NCBI GenBank assembly: GCA_937880845.1
Contig: CALFLL010000045.1
Coordinates: forward strand, 62,001 to 126,000
Reading direction: 5' to 3'
DNA length: 64,000 nucleotides
Source: an uncultured Drancourtella sp.
GTDB lineage: Bacteria > Bacillota > Clostridia > Lachnospirales > Lachnospiraceae
Both the position numbers and the translations under genes were made by a program. Below, piece by piece: positions 17,684-24,994 of this stretch (position 1 is its first letter; each line of letters begins with the position of its first letter). The notes beneath the pieces are model-generated. The model did no database searches. It saw only the letters and a program-made list of their open reading frames with translations, and was not told the origin of the DNA.

Positions 17684-19333
17684 ATGAAGAAAAAGAAAAG
17701 CGGAAATGAATTTCTGGTACAAGGAGGAATCCTTGCAGCAGCAGGTATGATTTCCAGAATCATCGGAATGCTATATCGTATTCCTCTTTTAAATATCATG
17801 GGAAGAACCGGTCAGGGATTTTATGAAGTTGCTTATCAGATTTACAGTATCGCATTGATACTGACTTCTTACAGTCTTCCTCTTGCAGTATCAAAACTGG
17901 TATCTTCCAGATTATCAAAAGGAGAAGAAAAGAATGCATACCGTATTTTGAAGGCAGCACTTTTGTTTGCGGTTGCCGTAGGAGGAGCGGTAAGTTTTCT
18001 TATCTTTTTCGGTGCAGATTTTATTGCGGATGATATTATGAATATGGGAATGAGTTCATATGGGCTGAAGGTATTGGCTCCCGGACTGTTTCTCGTATCT
18101 GTGATGGGAGTGCTTAGAGGATATTTCCAGGGACGCGGTTCTATGGTACCGACGGCAATTTCGCAGATTCTGGAGCAGGTTGTCCATGCCATTGTCAGCA
18201 TTATCGGAGCGGCCATTCTGATGAAATATGGACAGAGTGTGGCAGAAGCAAAAGGAAATAGGCTGTATGGTCCTGCTTTTTCGGCAGCGGGAGCAACACT
18301 TGGAGTTATTGTAGGCGGTTTGGTTGCATTGATTTTTCTTGTGCTGATTTTTTATGCATATAAAGCAAATTTGGAAAGAAATCTGAGAAAGGACAAGACT
18401 GTAAAACAAGAGTCTTTCAGGTTTATTTTCCGTATTCTGCTTTTGACACTGGCTCCGGTTATTTTAAGCTCTACTGTTTATAATATACAGAATGTGATTG
18501 ACAGTGCCATGTTTACTTCAATAACTACCATACAGGGATTTACGGAGAAAAAATGTGCGGATCTGTTGGGAAGCCTGGGACAGTATTATACATTATTTAA
18601 TGTTCCTCTGTTTATGGCAAATGCATTGGGAGCATCTGTGGTGCCGCCTCTTGTACGGGCTTACGAGAATGAAAACTGGGAAGAAGTGCATAAGAAAATT
18701 GAACTTGCAATGCGTATGACAATGCTTGTGGCAGTTCCGAGTGCCGTGGCTTTTATCGTTATACCAAAACCGATGCTGGATCTGATCTGGGGTTCCATTG
18801 ATAATACAGTTGCGGCAAATCTGTTCCGTATCGGTGCTATTTCCATTATTTTTTATTCAGTATCTACTCTTACCAATGCGGTTTTGCAGGGAGTAAACAA
18901 AATGATGTCACCGGTAAAGAATGCGACCATATCCCTTATCATCCACATTGTGGCACTGTTTATCATGCTTGTGGTATTCCATTGGAATATTTATGCAGTT
19001 GTTGCAAGTAAGGTGATTTTCGGACTTGTGATGTGTATTTTAAACGCTCATAATCTGAAACAGGCGGTAGGATATGTTCAGGAAAAGAAAAAGACCATCG
19101 TTCTTCCGTGTATCGCCGCTTGTATCATGGGTGTGATTGTGTTTATTGTACAGTTCGTTACGGCACTTATGATCAACAGTACAGTGTCAACAGTTCTCTC
19201 GATTGTGGTTGGTGTGATTGTCTATGTAATCGCATTGCTAGCCATCGGGGGACTAACAGAACAGGAAATCCTGGCATTCCCAAAAGGAAAGACTATTGCG
19301 GGAATCCTGAAGAAAACACATTTGTTAAAATAG
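17684..19333 (+). CDS. SpoVB/MurJ-like lipid flippase (oligosaccharide flippase family)
   Basis: A 549-residue protein with about 14 membrane helices in the MviN/MATE-like fold. The N-terminal segment ISRIIGMLYRIPLLNIMGRTGQGFY, split across helix 1 and its loop, matches SpoVB and YtgP/MurJ-type lipid II flippases of Firmicutes. It probably moves undecaprenyl-linked precursors across the membrane, either for vegetative wall or spore cortex. The spore gene neighbourhood favours a SpoVB role but does not decide it. Ribosome binding is weak (AGTGGGGTG) ahead of the ATG at 17684. Confidence 0.82.
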   Translation: MKKKKSGNEFLVQGGILAAAGMISRIIGMLYRIPLLNIMGRTGQGFYEVAYQIYSIALILTSYSLPLAVSKLVSSRLSKGEEKNAYRILKAALLFAVAVGGAVSFLIFFGADFIADDIMNMGMSSYGLKVLAPGLFLVSVMGVLRGYFQGRGSMVPTAISQILEQVVHAIVSIIGAAILMKYGQSVAEAKGNRLYGPAFSAAGATLGVIVGGLVALIFLVLIFYAYKANLERNLRKDKTVKQESFRFIFRILLLTLAPVILSSTVYNIQNVIDSAMFTSITTIQGFTEKKCADLLGSLGQYYTLFNVPLFMANALGASVVPPLVRAYENENWEEVHKKIELAMRMTMLVAVPSAVAFIVIPKPMLDLIWGSIDNTVAANLFRIGAISIIFYSVSTLTNAVLQGVNKMMSPVKNATISLIIHIVALFIMLVVFHWNIYAVVASKVIFGLVMCILNAHNLKQAVGYVQEKKKTIVLPCIAACIMGVIVFIVQFVTALMINSTVSTVLSIVVGVIVYVIALLAIGGLTEQEILAFPKGKTIAGILKKTHLLK

Positions 19334-19341
19334 GAGAAAAT

Positions 19342-20148
19342 ATGAAACGTCTTTTAATGATCCATGATCTGTGTTCTGTTGGAAAAGCTGCAATGATGAA
19401 TATGATTCCTATATTAAATACAATGGAAGTCGAGGTTTGTCCGCTTCCGACTATGCTTTTATCTACTCACACAGGAGGATTCGGCAAGCCGGCGATTTTT
19501 CCGGTTCCTGGTGCTTATTTGAAAGAATGTATCCGTCATTATCAAAGAGAACACATTACTTTTGACTGTATTTTTACAGGTTATCTTGGTACAGAAGAGA
19601 TGGCGGATACTGTAAATGAAATATTGATGCAATATCCGGAGGTTCCGGTCATTATGGATCCCATTATGGGAGATAACGGAAGGTATTACAGCAATTTTGA
19701 CGATGATTATAAAGAAGCACTTTTGCCTCTGGTAAGAAAAGCGGATATTCTTCTTCCCAATCTGACGGAAGCGGCTCTTCTTTGTGACATTCCGTTTGAA
19801 AGGTGCGAAAAGGAAGAAAGCAGGTTGATAGATGCCATGAGAAGAAAGATGAAGGCAGATTTCATCCTTACAGGAGTACCGTCTTTAGAAAGAACGGTAA
19901 AAATTGCGGTCTGCTGTAAGGAGCGGACAGAAATAATTACGGAATCAAAAATACCGTATGTTTCGCACGGGACGGGAGATCTTTTTGATGCGGTTTTTAC
20001 AGGAGCATGGTTACAGGGTGAAAGCTGTGTCGAAAGTGCCAGAAAAGCCCATGAATTTGTCGCACAATGTCTGATGGAAAAGCAAAAAGAAGCAACATCA
20101 GAAAGAGCGGGGATTCCTTTTGAAAAGCTTCTCGGCAAGCTTGTATAA
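19342..20148 (+). CDS. Pyridoxamine/pyridoxal kinase (PdxK/PdxY family)
   Basis: A 268-residue ribokinase-fold kinase that phosphorylates vitamin B6 vitamers to give PLP. Visible features are the N-terminal IHDLCSVGKAAMM, the substrate loop MLLSTHTGGF, the magnesium/phosphate region VIMDPIMGDNGRYY, PNLTEAALL, and the anion hole with catalytic Asp, HGTGDLFDAVF. The ATG at 19342 follows TAGGAG, eight bases after the flippase stop. A longer in-frame reading beginning at 19108 lies inside the flippase gene and is rejected. Confidence 0.9.
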   Translation: MKRLLMIHDLCSVGKAAMMNMIPILNTMEVEVCPLPTMLLSTHTGGFGKPAIFPVPGAYLKECIRHYQREHITFDCIFTGYLGTEEMADTVNEILMQYPEVPVIMDPIMGDNGRYYSNFDDDYKEALLPLVRKADILLPNLTEAALLCDIPFERCEKEESRLIDAMRRKMKADFILTGVPSLERTVKIAVCCKERTEIITESKIPYVSHGTGDLFDAVFTGAWLQGESCVESARKAHEFVAQCLMEKQKEATSERAGIPFEKLLGKLV

Positions 20149-20193
20149 AAATAAGAAGAAAGCCAATACTGTATAAAAAAGGAGAGTGCTTCT

Positions 20194-20580
20194 ATGAAAA
20201 AATATGGTATTTGGTTTTGTGTATTGTTTTTAGGGTGCATTGCTGTTTTGACGGCTGCTTTTCAGTTCAGTTTCCGGTATTCAAAAGAAAAAGCACAAGA
20301 AGAAGCCCGGATTAAACAGGCGGTCATAAAAGAAGAAAAAGAAAAGCAGGAGTATGCGGTTGCTGCCGAAGGAAACGTAAGTAAAGAAGACGAGGTGTTC
20401 TACTTGACGGAGTTAAATGGATTTGTGGCTGTATATAAGTCCGACAAAAAGACGATTTACGAATATACGAACATCGAAGTGGAAAATTTGCCGGAAGACG
20501 TAAGAAATGAAATCAAAAATGGAAAGGAAATCCGATCTGTTGAAAAACTGTATGGGTTCCTTGAAAATTATTCCAGTTAA
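20194..20580 (+). CDS. BofC C-terminal-domain membrane-anchored protein
   Basis: A 128-residue protein with one N-terminal membrane segment (YGIWFCVLFLGCIAVLTAAF), a charged coiled linker rich in Glu and Lys, and a C-terminal domain resembling the C-terminal domain of BofC (EVFYLTELNGFVAVYK, then VEKLYGFLENYSS). In Bacillus, BofC controls the SpoIVB protease in the forespore intermembrane space. Only the C-terminal half of BofC is present here. The role is inferred from that similarity and the spore-gene context. A strong AAAGGAGAG site precedes it. Confidence 0.72.
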   Translation: MKKYGIWFCVLFLGCIAVLTAAFQFSFRYSKEKAQEEARIKQAVIKEEKEKQEYAVAAEGNVSKEDEVFYLTELNGFVAVYKSDKKTIYEYTNIEVENLPEDVRNEIKNGKEIRSVEKLYGFLENYSS

Positions 20581-20598
20581 AAGGAAGGTACAAGTAAG

Positions 20599-20820
20599 AT
20601 GAAAGAAGAAAAGATTCAAAGAATCAATGAATTATATCATAAATCAAAATCCATAGGATTAACCGAAGCGGAGAAAAAAGAGCAGAAGATTTTAAGGCAG
20701 GAATATATTGATTCCTTTCGGGAAAACCTGCGGGGACAGTTAAACAATATTTCCATCAAAGAAAAGGATGGTACCATTGTCAATCTTGGAGAAAAATTTG
20801 GAAACAAAAAAAGAAATTAG
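20599..20820 (+). CDS. DUF896 family protein (YnzC-like)
   Basis: A 73-residue cytosolic helical protein of the DUF896/UPF0291 family: INELYHKSKSIGLTEAEKKE and ILRQEYIDSFRENLRGQL are the family hallmark helices. In Bacillus ynzC is part of an SOS-regulated operon, but its function is unresolved. The C-terminal tail overlaps the start of the 5-formyl-THF cyclo-ligase gene. Confidence 0.9.
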   Translation: MKEEKIQRINELYHKSKSIGLTEAEKKEQKILRQEYIDSFRENLRGQLNNISIKEKDGTIVNLGEKFGNKKRN

Positions 20821-21358
20821 AAAGCGGATCTGTTTTTTGCGTGATATGCTTTCAAATCAGGAAATACATGAAAAAAGCTGTAAGATCACAAAACGTTTGA
20901 CGGAACATCCCTGTTATAAGCAGGCATCTCAGATTTTGGTTTATCGGAATTTCGGATCGGAAGTCGGGACACGGGAGGTGATTCTGGCAGCTTGGCGGGA
21001 TGGAAAGAAGACGTATTCTCCCAGGATTTCCGGAAAAAAGATGGAGTTTTTGCAGGTTGGGGAATGGACGGATTATGAGAGCGGATTCCATGGCATTCAG
21101 GAGCCGAAAGTAACGTGTCCGTCTTTTGTGGAGGAGCCGGAAGGACAGGTTCTGATCGTGATGCCAGGTACGGTATTCGATAAAGCGAAACATCGTATTG
21201 GTTATGGCGGAGGTTATTATGACCGCTACCTGAAAAAACATCCTTCTTATAAGACGGCTGCCATCTGTTTTGAACTGCAGATGATGGAACATATTCCATA
21301 TGAAAAGCATGATGTCAGTCCGGATGTAATTGTTACAGAAGAAAGAACATATGAATAG
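20798..21358 (+). CDS. 5-formyltetrahydrofolate cyclo-ligase
   Basis: This enzyme converts 5-formyl-THF to 5,10-methenyl-THF with ATP. Motifs are the phosphate-binding IRKRICFLRDML, the central YSPRISGKKMEF and the substrate loop HRIGYGGGYYDRYL. The best start is TTG at 20798: GGAG at 20788-20791 is six bases away, and the residues after it (METKKEIRKR) match the family N terminus. The 23-base overlap with the DUF896 gene suggests coupled translation. A TG-rich start at 20768 would give ten atypical extra residues. Confidence 0.9.
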   Translation: METKKEIRKRICFLRDMLSNQEIHEKSCKITKRLTEHPCYKQASQILVYRNFGSEVGTREVILAAWRDGKKTYSPRISGKKMEFLQVGEWTDYESGFHGIQEPKVTCPSFVEEPEGQVLIVMPGTVFDKAKHRIGYGGGYYDRYLKKHPSYKTAAICFELQMMEHIPYEKHDVSPDVIVTEERTYE

Positions 21359-21369
21359 AGGAAGATAAA

Positions 21370-21549
21370 ATGCAGACATTACCAAAAGATCCGATCATGC
21401 TGTTGAGCACAGTAAACATGAAGCTGCGGGATTTTTATGACAGCCTGGACGAACTGTGCCGGGAAACCGGAGCGGACAAATCCGGAATTGTGCAGACACT
21501 ACGATCCATTGATTATGAATATGATCCAAACAGGAATCAGTTTATTTAA
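21370..21549 (+). CDS. DUF4250 family small protein
   Basis: A 59-residue gene directly after the cyclo-ligase stop: MQTLPKDPIMLLSTVNMKLR, continuing with YDSLDELCRE and ending DPNRNQFI. It matches my memory of the DUF4250 family, small acidic proteins of Lachnospiraceae and related clostridia with no known function. The spacing (11 bases) and the terminator immediately after it make it the last gene of this transcription unit. The AGAGGAAGATAAA before its ATG is a good ribosome binding site. Confidence 0.82.
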   Translation: MQTLPKDPIMLLSTVNMKLRDFYDSLDELCRETGADKSGIVQTLRSIDYEYDPNRNQFI

Positions 21550-21552
21550 AAG

Positions 21553-21602
21553 AAAGAGGGCAAAAGAGAAACCTTTTAAAGGAATCTCTTTTGCCTTTCT
21601 TG
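21553..21602 (+). terminator. Terminator after the DUF4250 gene
   Basis: GGCAAAAGAGA pairs with TCTCTTTTGCC (21585-21595), extended by AAGAAAG with CTTTCTT through a two-base bulge. Confidence 0.75.
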
Positions 21603-21628
21603 CTTTCATGAATGAAACGTGTTATAAT
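21600..21628 (+). promoter_or_regulatory. Candidate promoter of the SipW surface-fibre operon
   Basis: A perfect extended -10 (TGT followed by TATAAT, 21623-21628) with a poor -35 (TTGCTT, 17-base spacer) that overlaps the tail of the preceding terminator. The weak -35 suggests an activator or dependence on the extended -10. Confidence 0.5.
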
Positions 21629-21646
21629 CTAGATATTTCTAAAGAA

Positions 21647-21690
21647 GATTACATTCTTGTAATCGTTTCTGAAACAGTTCTGTTTCAGAA
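21647..21690 (+). promoter_or_regulatory. Two adjacent perfect inverted repeats in the SipW-operon leader
   Basis: GATTACA/TGTAATC (21647-21653 and 21658-21664) and, two bases on, TTCTGAAACAG/CTGTTTCAGAA (21667-21677 and 21680-21690). Both lie just downstream of the candidate -10, so they could be operator sites or 5' UTR hairpins. The rest of the 178-base leader up to the gene holds an SD-like AGGAGGTGA at 21722 with no usable reading frame behind it, and a possible TTGGG/CCCAA pairing. I recognise no known riboswitch in it. Confidence 0.6.
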
Positions 21691-21805
21691 TATCCACTTA
21701 TTTTTTAAACTCCATATAGTCAGGAGGTGAGGCCCTTGGGATAGTTGGTGTACGGTTTGTGTAGCCCAAAAACAATAAAGTGCTTCAAAATATGGAGGAA
21801 GACAT

Positions 21806-22459
21806 ATGAAAAAAAGAAAAATGTTAAAAGTTCTGTCGATCACTGTATTGGCAGGAATGGTAGGTTATGGATCTGTACGTGGAATTTCTGCTTATTTTAC
21901 CGATACAAAAGGAAAGACAAATACCATAACTGTGGGAAGTGTGACAACAGAATTGGAAGAGCCGGAATGGGATAAGGTGCCTGATAAGGAAAAAAATGAT
22001 ATCACACCGAATCATACCGTAAAAAAAGACCCGAAAGTAACCAATACCGGGACAAATGATGCATATATTTTCCTGGAAGTACAGGTTCCGGTGAAACATA
22101 TCATTACAGTAGGTGATAACGGAAAAAAACTTCCGGCAGCTGATACGGAACTATTTACTTATCGTGTTAATAAGGAATGGGTACAGATAGAAAATACAAA
22201 AATTTCAGATGAGCAGGGAGTGTCGGCACACAGATATGTTTATGCGTACGGTACCAATACCGCATGTAAAGCGTTAAAACCAAAAGAAAGTACACCTGCA
22301 TTGTTTGACAGCATTACCCTTGTCAATGCGATAGAAGGACAGATTGACGAAACGACTCTGGAGATGGAAATAAAAAGTTATGCCATTCAGACGGAAGATA
22401 TCGGAAGTTCTCATGCACCGGCAGATGTTTATAAAGTGTATGTAAATCAAAATGAGTAA
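21806..22459 (+). CDS. SipW-dependent TasA/CalY-like surface fibre subunit 1
   Basis: A 217-residue secreted protein. Its signal region ends in GISAYFTDTKG (residues 26-36), the SipW-type cleavage context found in TasA and camelysin (CalY). The mature part follows the TasA/CalY pattern: NTITVGSVTTEL strand, then KKDPKVTNTGTNDAYIFLEV, the beta-sandwich signature. In Bacillus such proteins polymerise into extracellular fibres after SipW processing, and a SipW gene ends this operon. A TGGAGGAAG site precedes the ATG. It is the largest of the two simple subunits and a good candidate for the major one, which is inference. Confidence 0.85.
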   Translation: MKKRKMLKVLSITVLAGMVGYGSVRGISAYFTDTKGKTNTITVGSVTTELEEPEWDKVPDKEKNDITPNHTVKKDPKVTNTGTNDAYIFLEVQVPVKHIITVGDNGKKLPAADTELFTYRVNKEWVQIENTKISDEQGVSAHRYVYAYGTNTACKALKPKESTPALFDSITLVNAIEGQIDETTLEMEIKSYAIQTEDIGSSHAPADVYKVYVNQNE

Positions 22460-22480
22460 TATGGGAAGAAGGGAGCAGAA

Positions 22481-22990
22481 ATGAAAAAATGGATCAATCC
22501 TTCCTGTATCGTGGTGATCATAAGTATCGGCTGCATTGTATTGCTTGGAGGAGGGGTGTTAAAAAGGGTATCGGCTTATCAGTCCCATCAAAACCGACTT
22601 GTGAATAAAATTTCAACAGGGGATAATACAAGCCATATTGAAGAAGAATTTACTCCTCCGGAGGAAGTGCAGCCGGATACAGGCTATAAAAAAACCGTGA
22701 CAGTGAAAAACGATACGGATACAGAGTGTTACGTGAGAGTTTTTGTAGAGGTAAGCGATTTGTCCGTACCTGTGACGATTCAGTTTGATACGACATACTG
22801 GACTCAAAAAAATCAAGATGGATATTATTATTATAAGACCCCGCTGAAAAAACAGGAACAAACAAAACCATTGTTTACAAACGTCACGACAGGAAAAACG
22901 ACAGATAAATTTAAGATCATCGTATATGAAGAAACCGTGCAGGCTTCCGGATTTAAAACTTGGCAGGAAGCATTTGCTTCCATACGATAA
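22481..22990 (+). CDS. TasA/CalY-like surface fibre subunit 2
   Basis: A 169-residue secreted protein with a strongly hydrophobic N-terminal segment (residues 10-27) and a SipW-like cut region VSAYQSH in place of SAYFTD. The mature part repeats the family pattern: NKISTGDNTSHIEEEF, then YKKTVTVKNDTDTECYVRVFVEVSD. It is shorter than subunit 1 and lacks the phenylalanine after the tyrosine. It could be a minor or capping subunit, by analogy to TapA in Bacillus, but no sequence similarity to TapA is claimed. It lies 21 bases after subunit 1. Confidence 0.75.
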   Translation: MKKWINPSCIVVIISIGCIVLLGGGVLKRVSAYQSHQNRLVNKISTGDNTSHIEEEFTPPEEVQPDTGYKKTVTVKNDTDTECYVRVFVEVSDLSVPVTIQFDTTYWTQKNQDGYYYYKTPLKKQEQTKPLFTNVTTGKTTDKFKIIVYEETVQASGFKTWQEAFASIR

Positions 22991-23004
22991 AAGGAGGTAA
23001 ATGG

Positions 23005-24987
23005 ATGAAGAAAAAGAAAAAAGCGTTTTTTGCGGTGCTTCTTGCATCCGTACTCGGAATGTGTGGGATCATGGCAATGGCTGCAGATCATATAAAAGCA
23101 CTGGATGCGGCAAAGCAAGGAGCAGGAATTACGATTAAACACTATGGGGAGCCGGAAGATTCCGACTATTCTTTTCGTTTGAAACGGACGGATAAGACGA
23201 CATGTACATGGCGGGATACAAGCGGAATTCAGGGAAAAGCACCGTATCATCAAAAAAATGCAACGATGGAACGATGGGGGCAGATCATTACAAGTGATCA
23301 GCAAAAAGGAAAGGTGTCCTGTTATCTGACAAACACAGGAAACTATAAAGGGAAAAATACAAATCTTCGGATTACTTTTACAGACTGGCCGGATTATCGG
23401 ACAAAGACCGGAGAAAAATATTATCCTGTTGTAGGAGTGGCACTGACAGATGATTTTTATGGCCTGACATTTTCGGATATCTGGTATGAAGCAAAGATGG
23501 AAATCCTGGATGACGGGGGAAATCCTGTAAAGGTGGATATGACATACCGGGCGGAAGATCTGGATTACGGGCAGATTTTTGCAGTAAAAAAGCAGGATAA
23601 GATTTCTGGAGTCAACATACCGGAAGACAGCAGGGCATATTATGCCAGTCAGAACGGATACCATTATTTTTATGCAGATGCACCTGTCGATTCCAATGAG
23701 TATGACAAAGACAGTGTACAGATCCAATATGAAGATGTATTTACCTTTTCTATGCGAGTGGGAGGAGGGGTGGCATTTCCGGAGTCTTTTAATTATTCAG
23801 AATATGTTTCTGAGGAGCAGATTGAAAAATATAAGAAATTTAACGAATATATGGTAGGAGAAGGAAATATTGATGAAGTGGATGCGGCTCATGTAACAAT
23901 CGGATGGATTGCCGGTTCTGCAAAAGGATATGGAAAATTTACGGCACCGACACCGAAAAAATCGGTCAGCAAAGAAAAGATACATGGGGAAGATCCGTAT
24001 CAGTACACCGTTAATTGGAAAGTACCCGAATGCCAGCCGGCTGATTATTATCCCTATATGAAATTGACAGATGTTTTGCCGGAAGCAGTTGCCTGTGATT
24101 CTGTCTGCGTGTATGATGTGGACAATATGAAAGATGTCAGTTCTTATTTCCGGATACAGATAGAAAAGGAGAAAGAGGAAACCATTTCTGTCCAAGTAAA
24201 AAATCCGGGGGCAGAATGGATGTATGGAAGGACCTTTGAAGTGCGCATCCAAGTCCACAAACGTCCGGAATATGTGTTTGGAAATAACAATACGGTCACA
24301 AATCAGGCAGTTCTTGATGTGGGTGGAAAAGATGGCGTGCAAAAGAGCAACACGGTAAAAAACTCTTTCTATTATCAGATTCTGACAGAGGCTGTCAATG
24401 GTTCTATTACCGGATCGGACCTTCAGGTGCAGGCAGGCAGTTCAAAAAAAATCACCTATGCTCCGTTGAAGGGCTACTACCTAAAATCCGTTTCGGTGGA
24501 TGAAAAGTCTATGGATTTAAAAACATATGAGTTTCAATACGAATTTGCCAAAGTAAATCAGGATCATAAAATCCGGATTGTTTATGCACCGATGCCGGTC
24601 CTGACCATTACAAAAGAGGTAAAAGGAAGATGGGATGAATTTGGGACTCCTACATTTTTATTTAAAATTTCCGGAACAGATCATACGGGAACAGGCAGAA
24701 CATATTATGAATCACTCCTTATACCGGAACAGTTCCAGGAGGACGGAGTCTTCCGGAAATCTTTTGAACTGCATATTCCGGCAGGAAAATGGACGGTTTC
24801 GGAAGTGGAGGTATCAAGATACAAACAGACCGGGATTAAAGAGATTGAAAACGGAACCCTATCCGGAAACAAAGTGCAGTTAAATACACAGGATCATGAT
24901 ACTGCAAAAGCAACCTTTTGCAATGAACTGGATAATTATGACAAATTTAGTCACAATGATCTTGTGATCAATGAATTTGGAAGGTAG
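23005..24987 (+). CDS. Large secreted adhesin-like protein with C-terminal CnaB-type domain
   Basis: A 660-residue protein with a conventional signal peptide (cleavage near AMA-AD, residue 26). The large N-terminal part has no fold I recognise. Residues 350-470 look like a beta-rich domain with the fibrillar D2-type phrase MKLTDVLPEAVACDSV. The C-terminal 130 residues resemble a CnaB domain. Lys537 (LTITKEVKG), Glu600 (WTVSEVEV) and Asn640 (TFCNEL) are placed as an isopeptide-forming triad. There is no LPXTG motif or anchor helix after it. In pili such proteins are tips or adhesins; that role here is inferred. AAGGAGG precedes the ATG. Confidence 0.7.
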   Translation: MKKKKKAFFAVLLASVLGMCGIMAMAADHIKALDAAKQGAGITIKHYGEPEDSDYSFRLKRTDKTTCTWRDTSGIQGKAPYHQKNATMERWGQIITSDQQKGKVSCYLTNTGNYKGKNTNLRITFTDWPDYRTKTGEKYYPVVGVALTDDFYGLTFSDIWYEAKMEILDDGGNPVKVDMTYRAEDLDYGQIFAVKKQDKISGVNIPEDSRAYYASQNGYHYFYADAPVDSNEYDKDSVQIQYEDVFTFSMRVGGGVAFPESFNYSEYVSEEQIEKYKKFNEYMVGEGNIDEVDAAHVTIGWIAGSAKGYGKFTAPTPKKSVSKEKIHGEDPYQYTVNWKVPECQPADYYPYMKLTDVLPEAVACDSVCVYDVDNMKDVSSYFRIQIEKEKEETISVQVKNPGAEWMYGRTFEVRIQVHKRPEYVFGNNNTVTNQAVLDVGGKDGVQKSNTVKNSFYYQILTEAVNGSITGSDLQVQAGSSKKITYAPLKGYYLKSVSVDEKSMDLKTYEFQYEFAKVNQDHKIRIVYAPMPVLTITKEVKGRWDEFGTPTFLFKISGTDHTGTGRTYYESLLIPEQFQEDGVFRKSFELHIPAGKWTVSEVEVSRYKQTGIKEIENGTLSGNKVQLNTQDHDTAKATFCNELDNYDKFSHNDLVINEFGR

Positions 24988-24994
24988 GTGGAAG

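Noticed and set aside
21437..21730. 97-codon + frame overlapping the DUF4250 gene and its terminator
   Set aside because: It runs in another frame through the DUF4250 gene and then through terminator and leader sequence; no recognisable protein.
21720..21780. Possible riboswitch in the fibre operon leader
   Set aside because: Checked by eye for cyclic di-GMP type I/II and other common aptamer cores; no match, so only the inverted repeats were reported.
21745..21975. 76-codon TTG-started frame overlapping subunit 1 of the fibre operon
   Set aside because: AGGAGGTGA is 14 bases upstream, too far, and the frame overlaps the well-supported gene out of phase.
22831..23727. 298-codon minus-strand open frame across the adhesin-like gene
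   Set aside because: Antisense to a gene with signal peptide and domain signatures; composition (many Cys, His, Ile) is that of a shadow frame.
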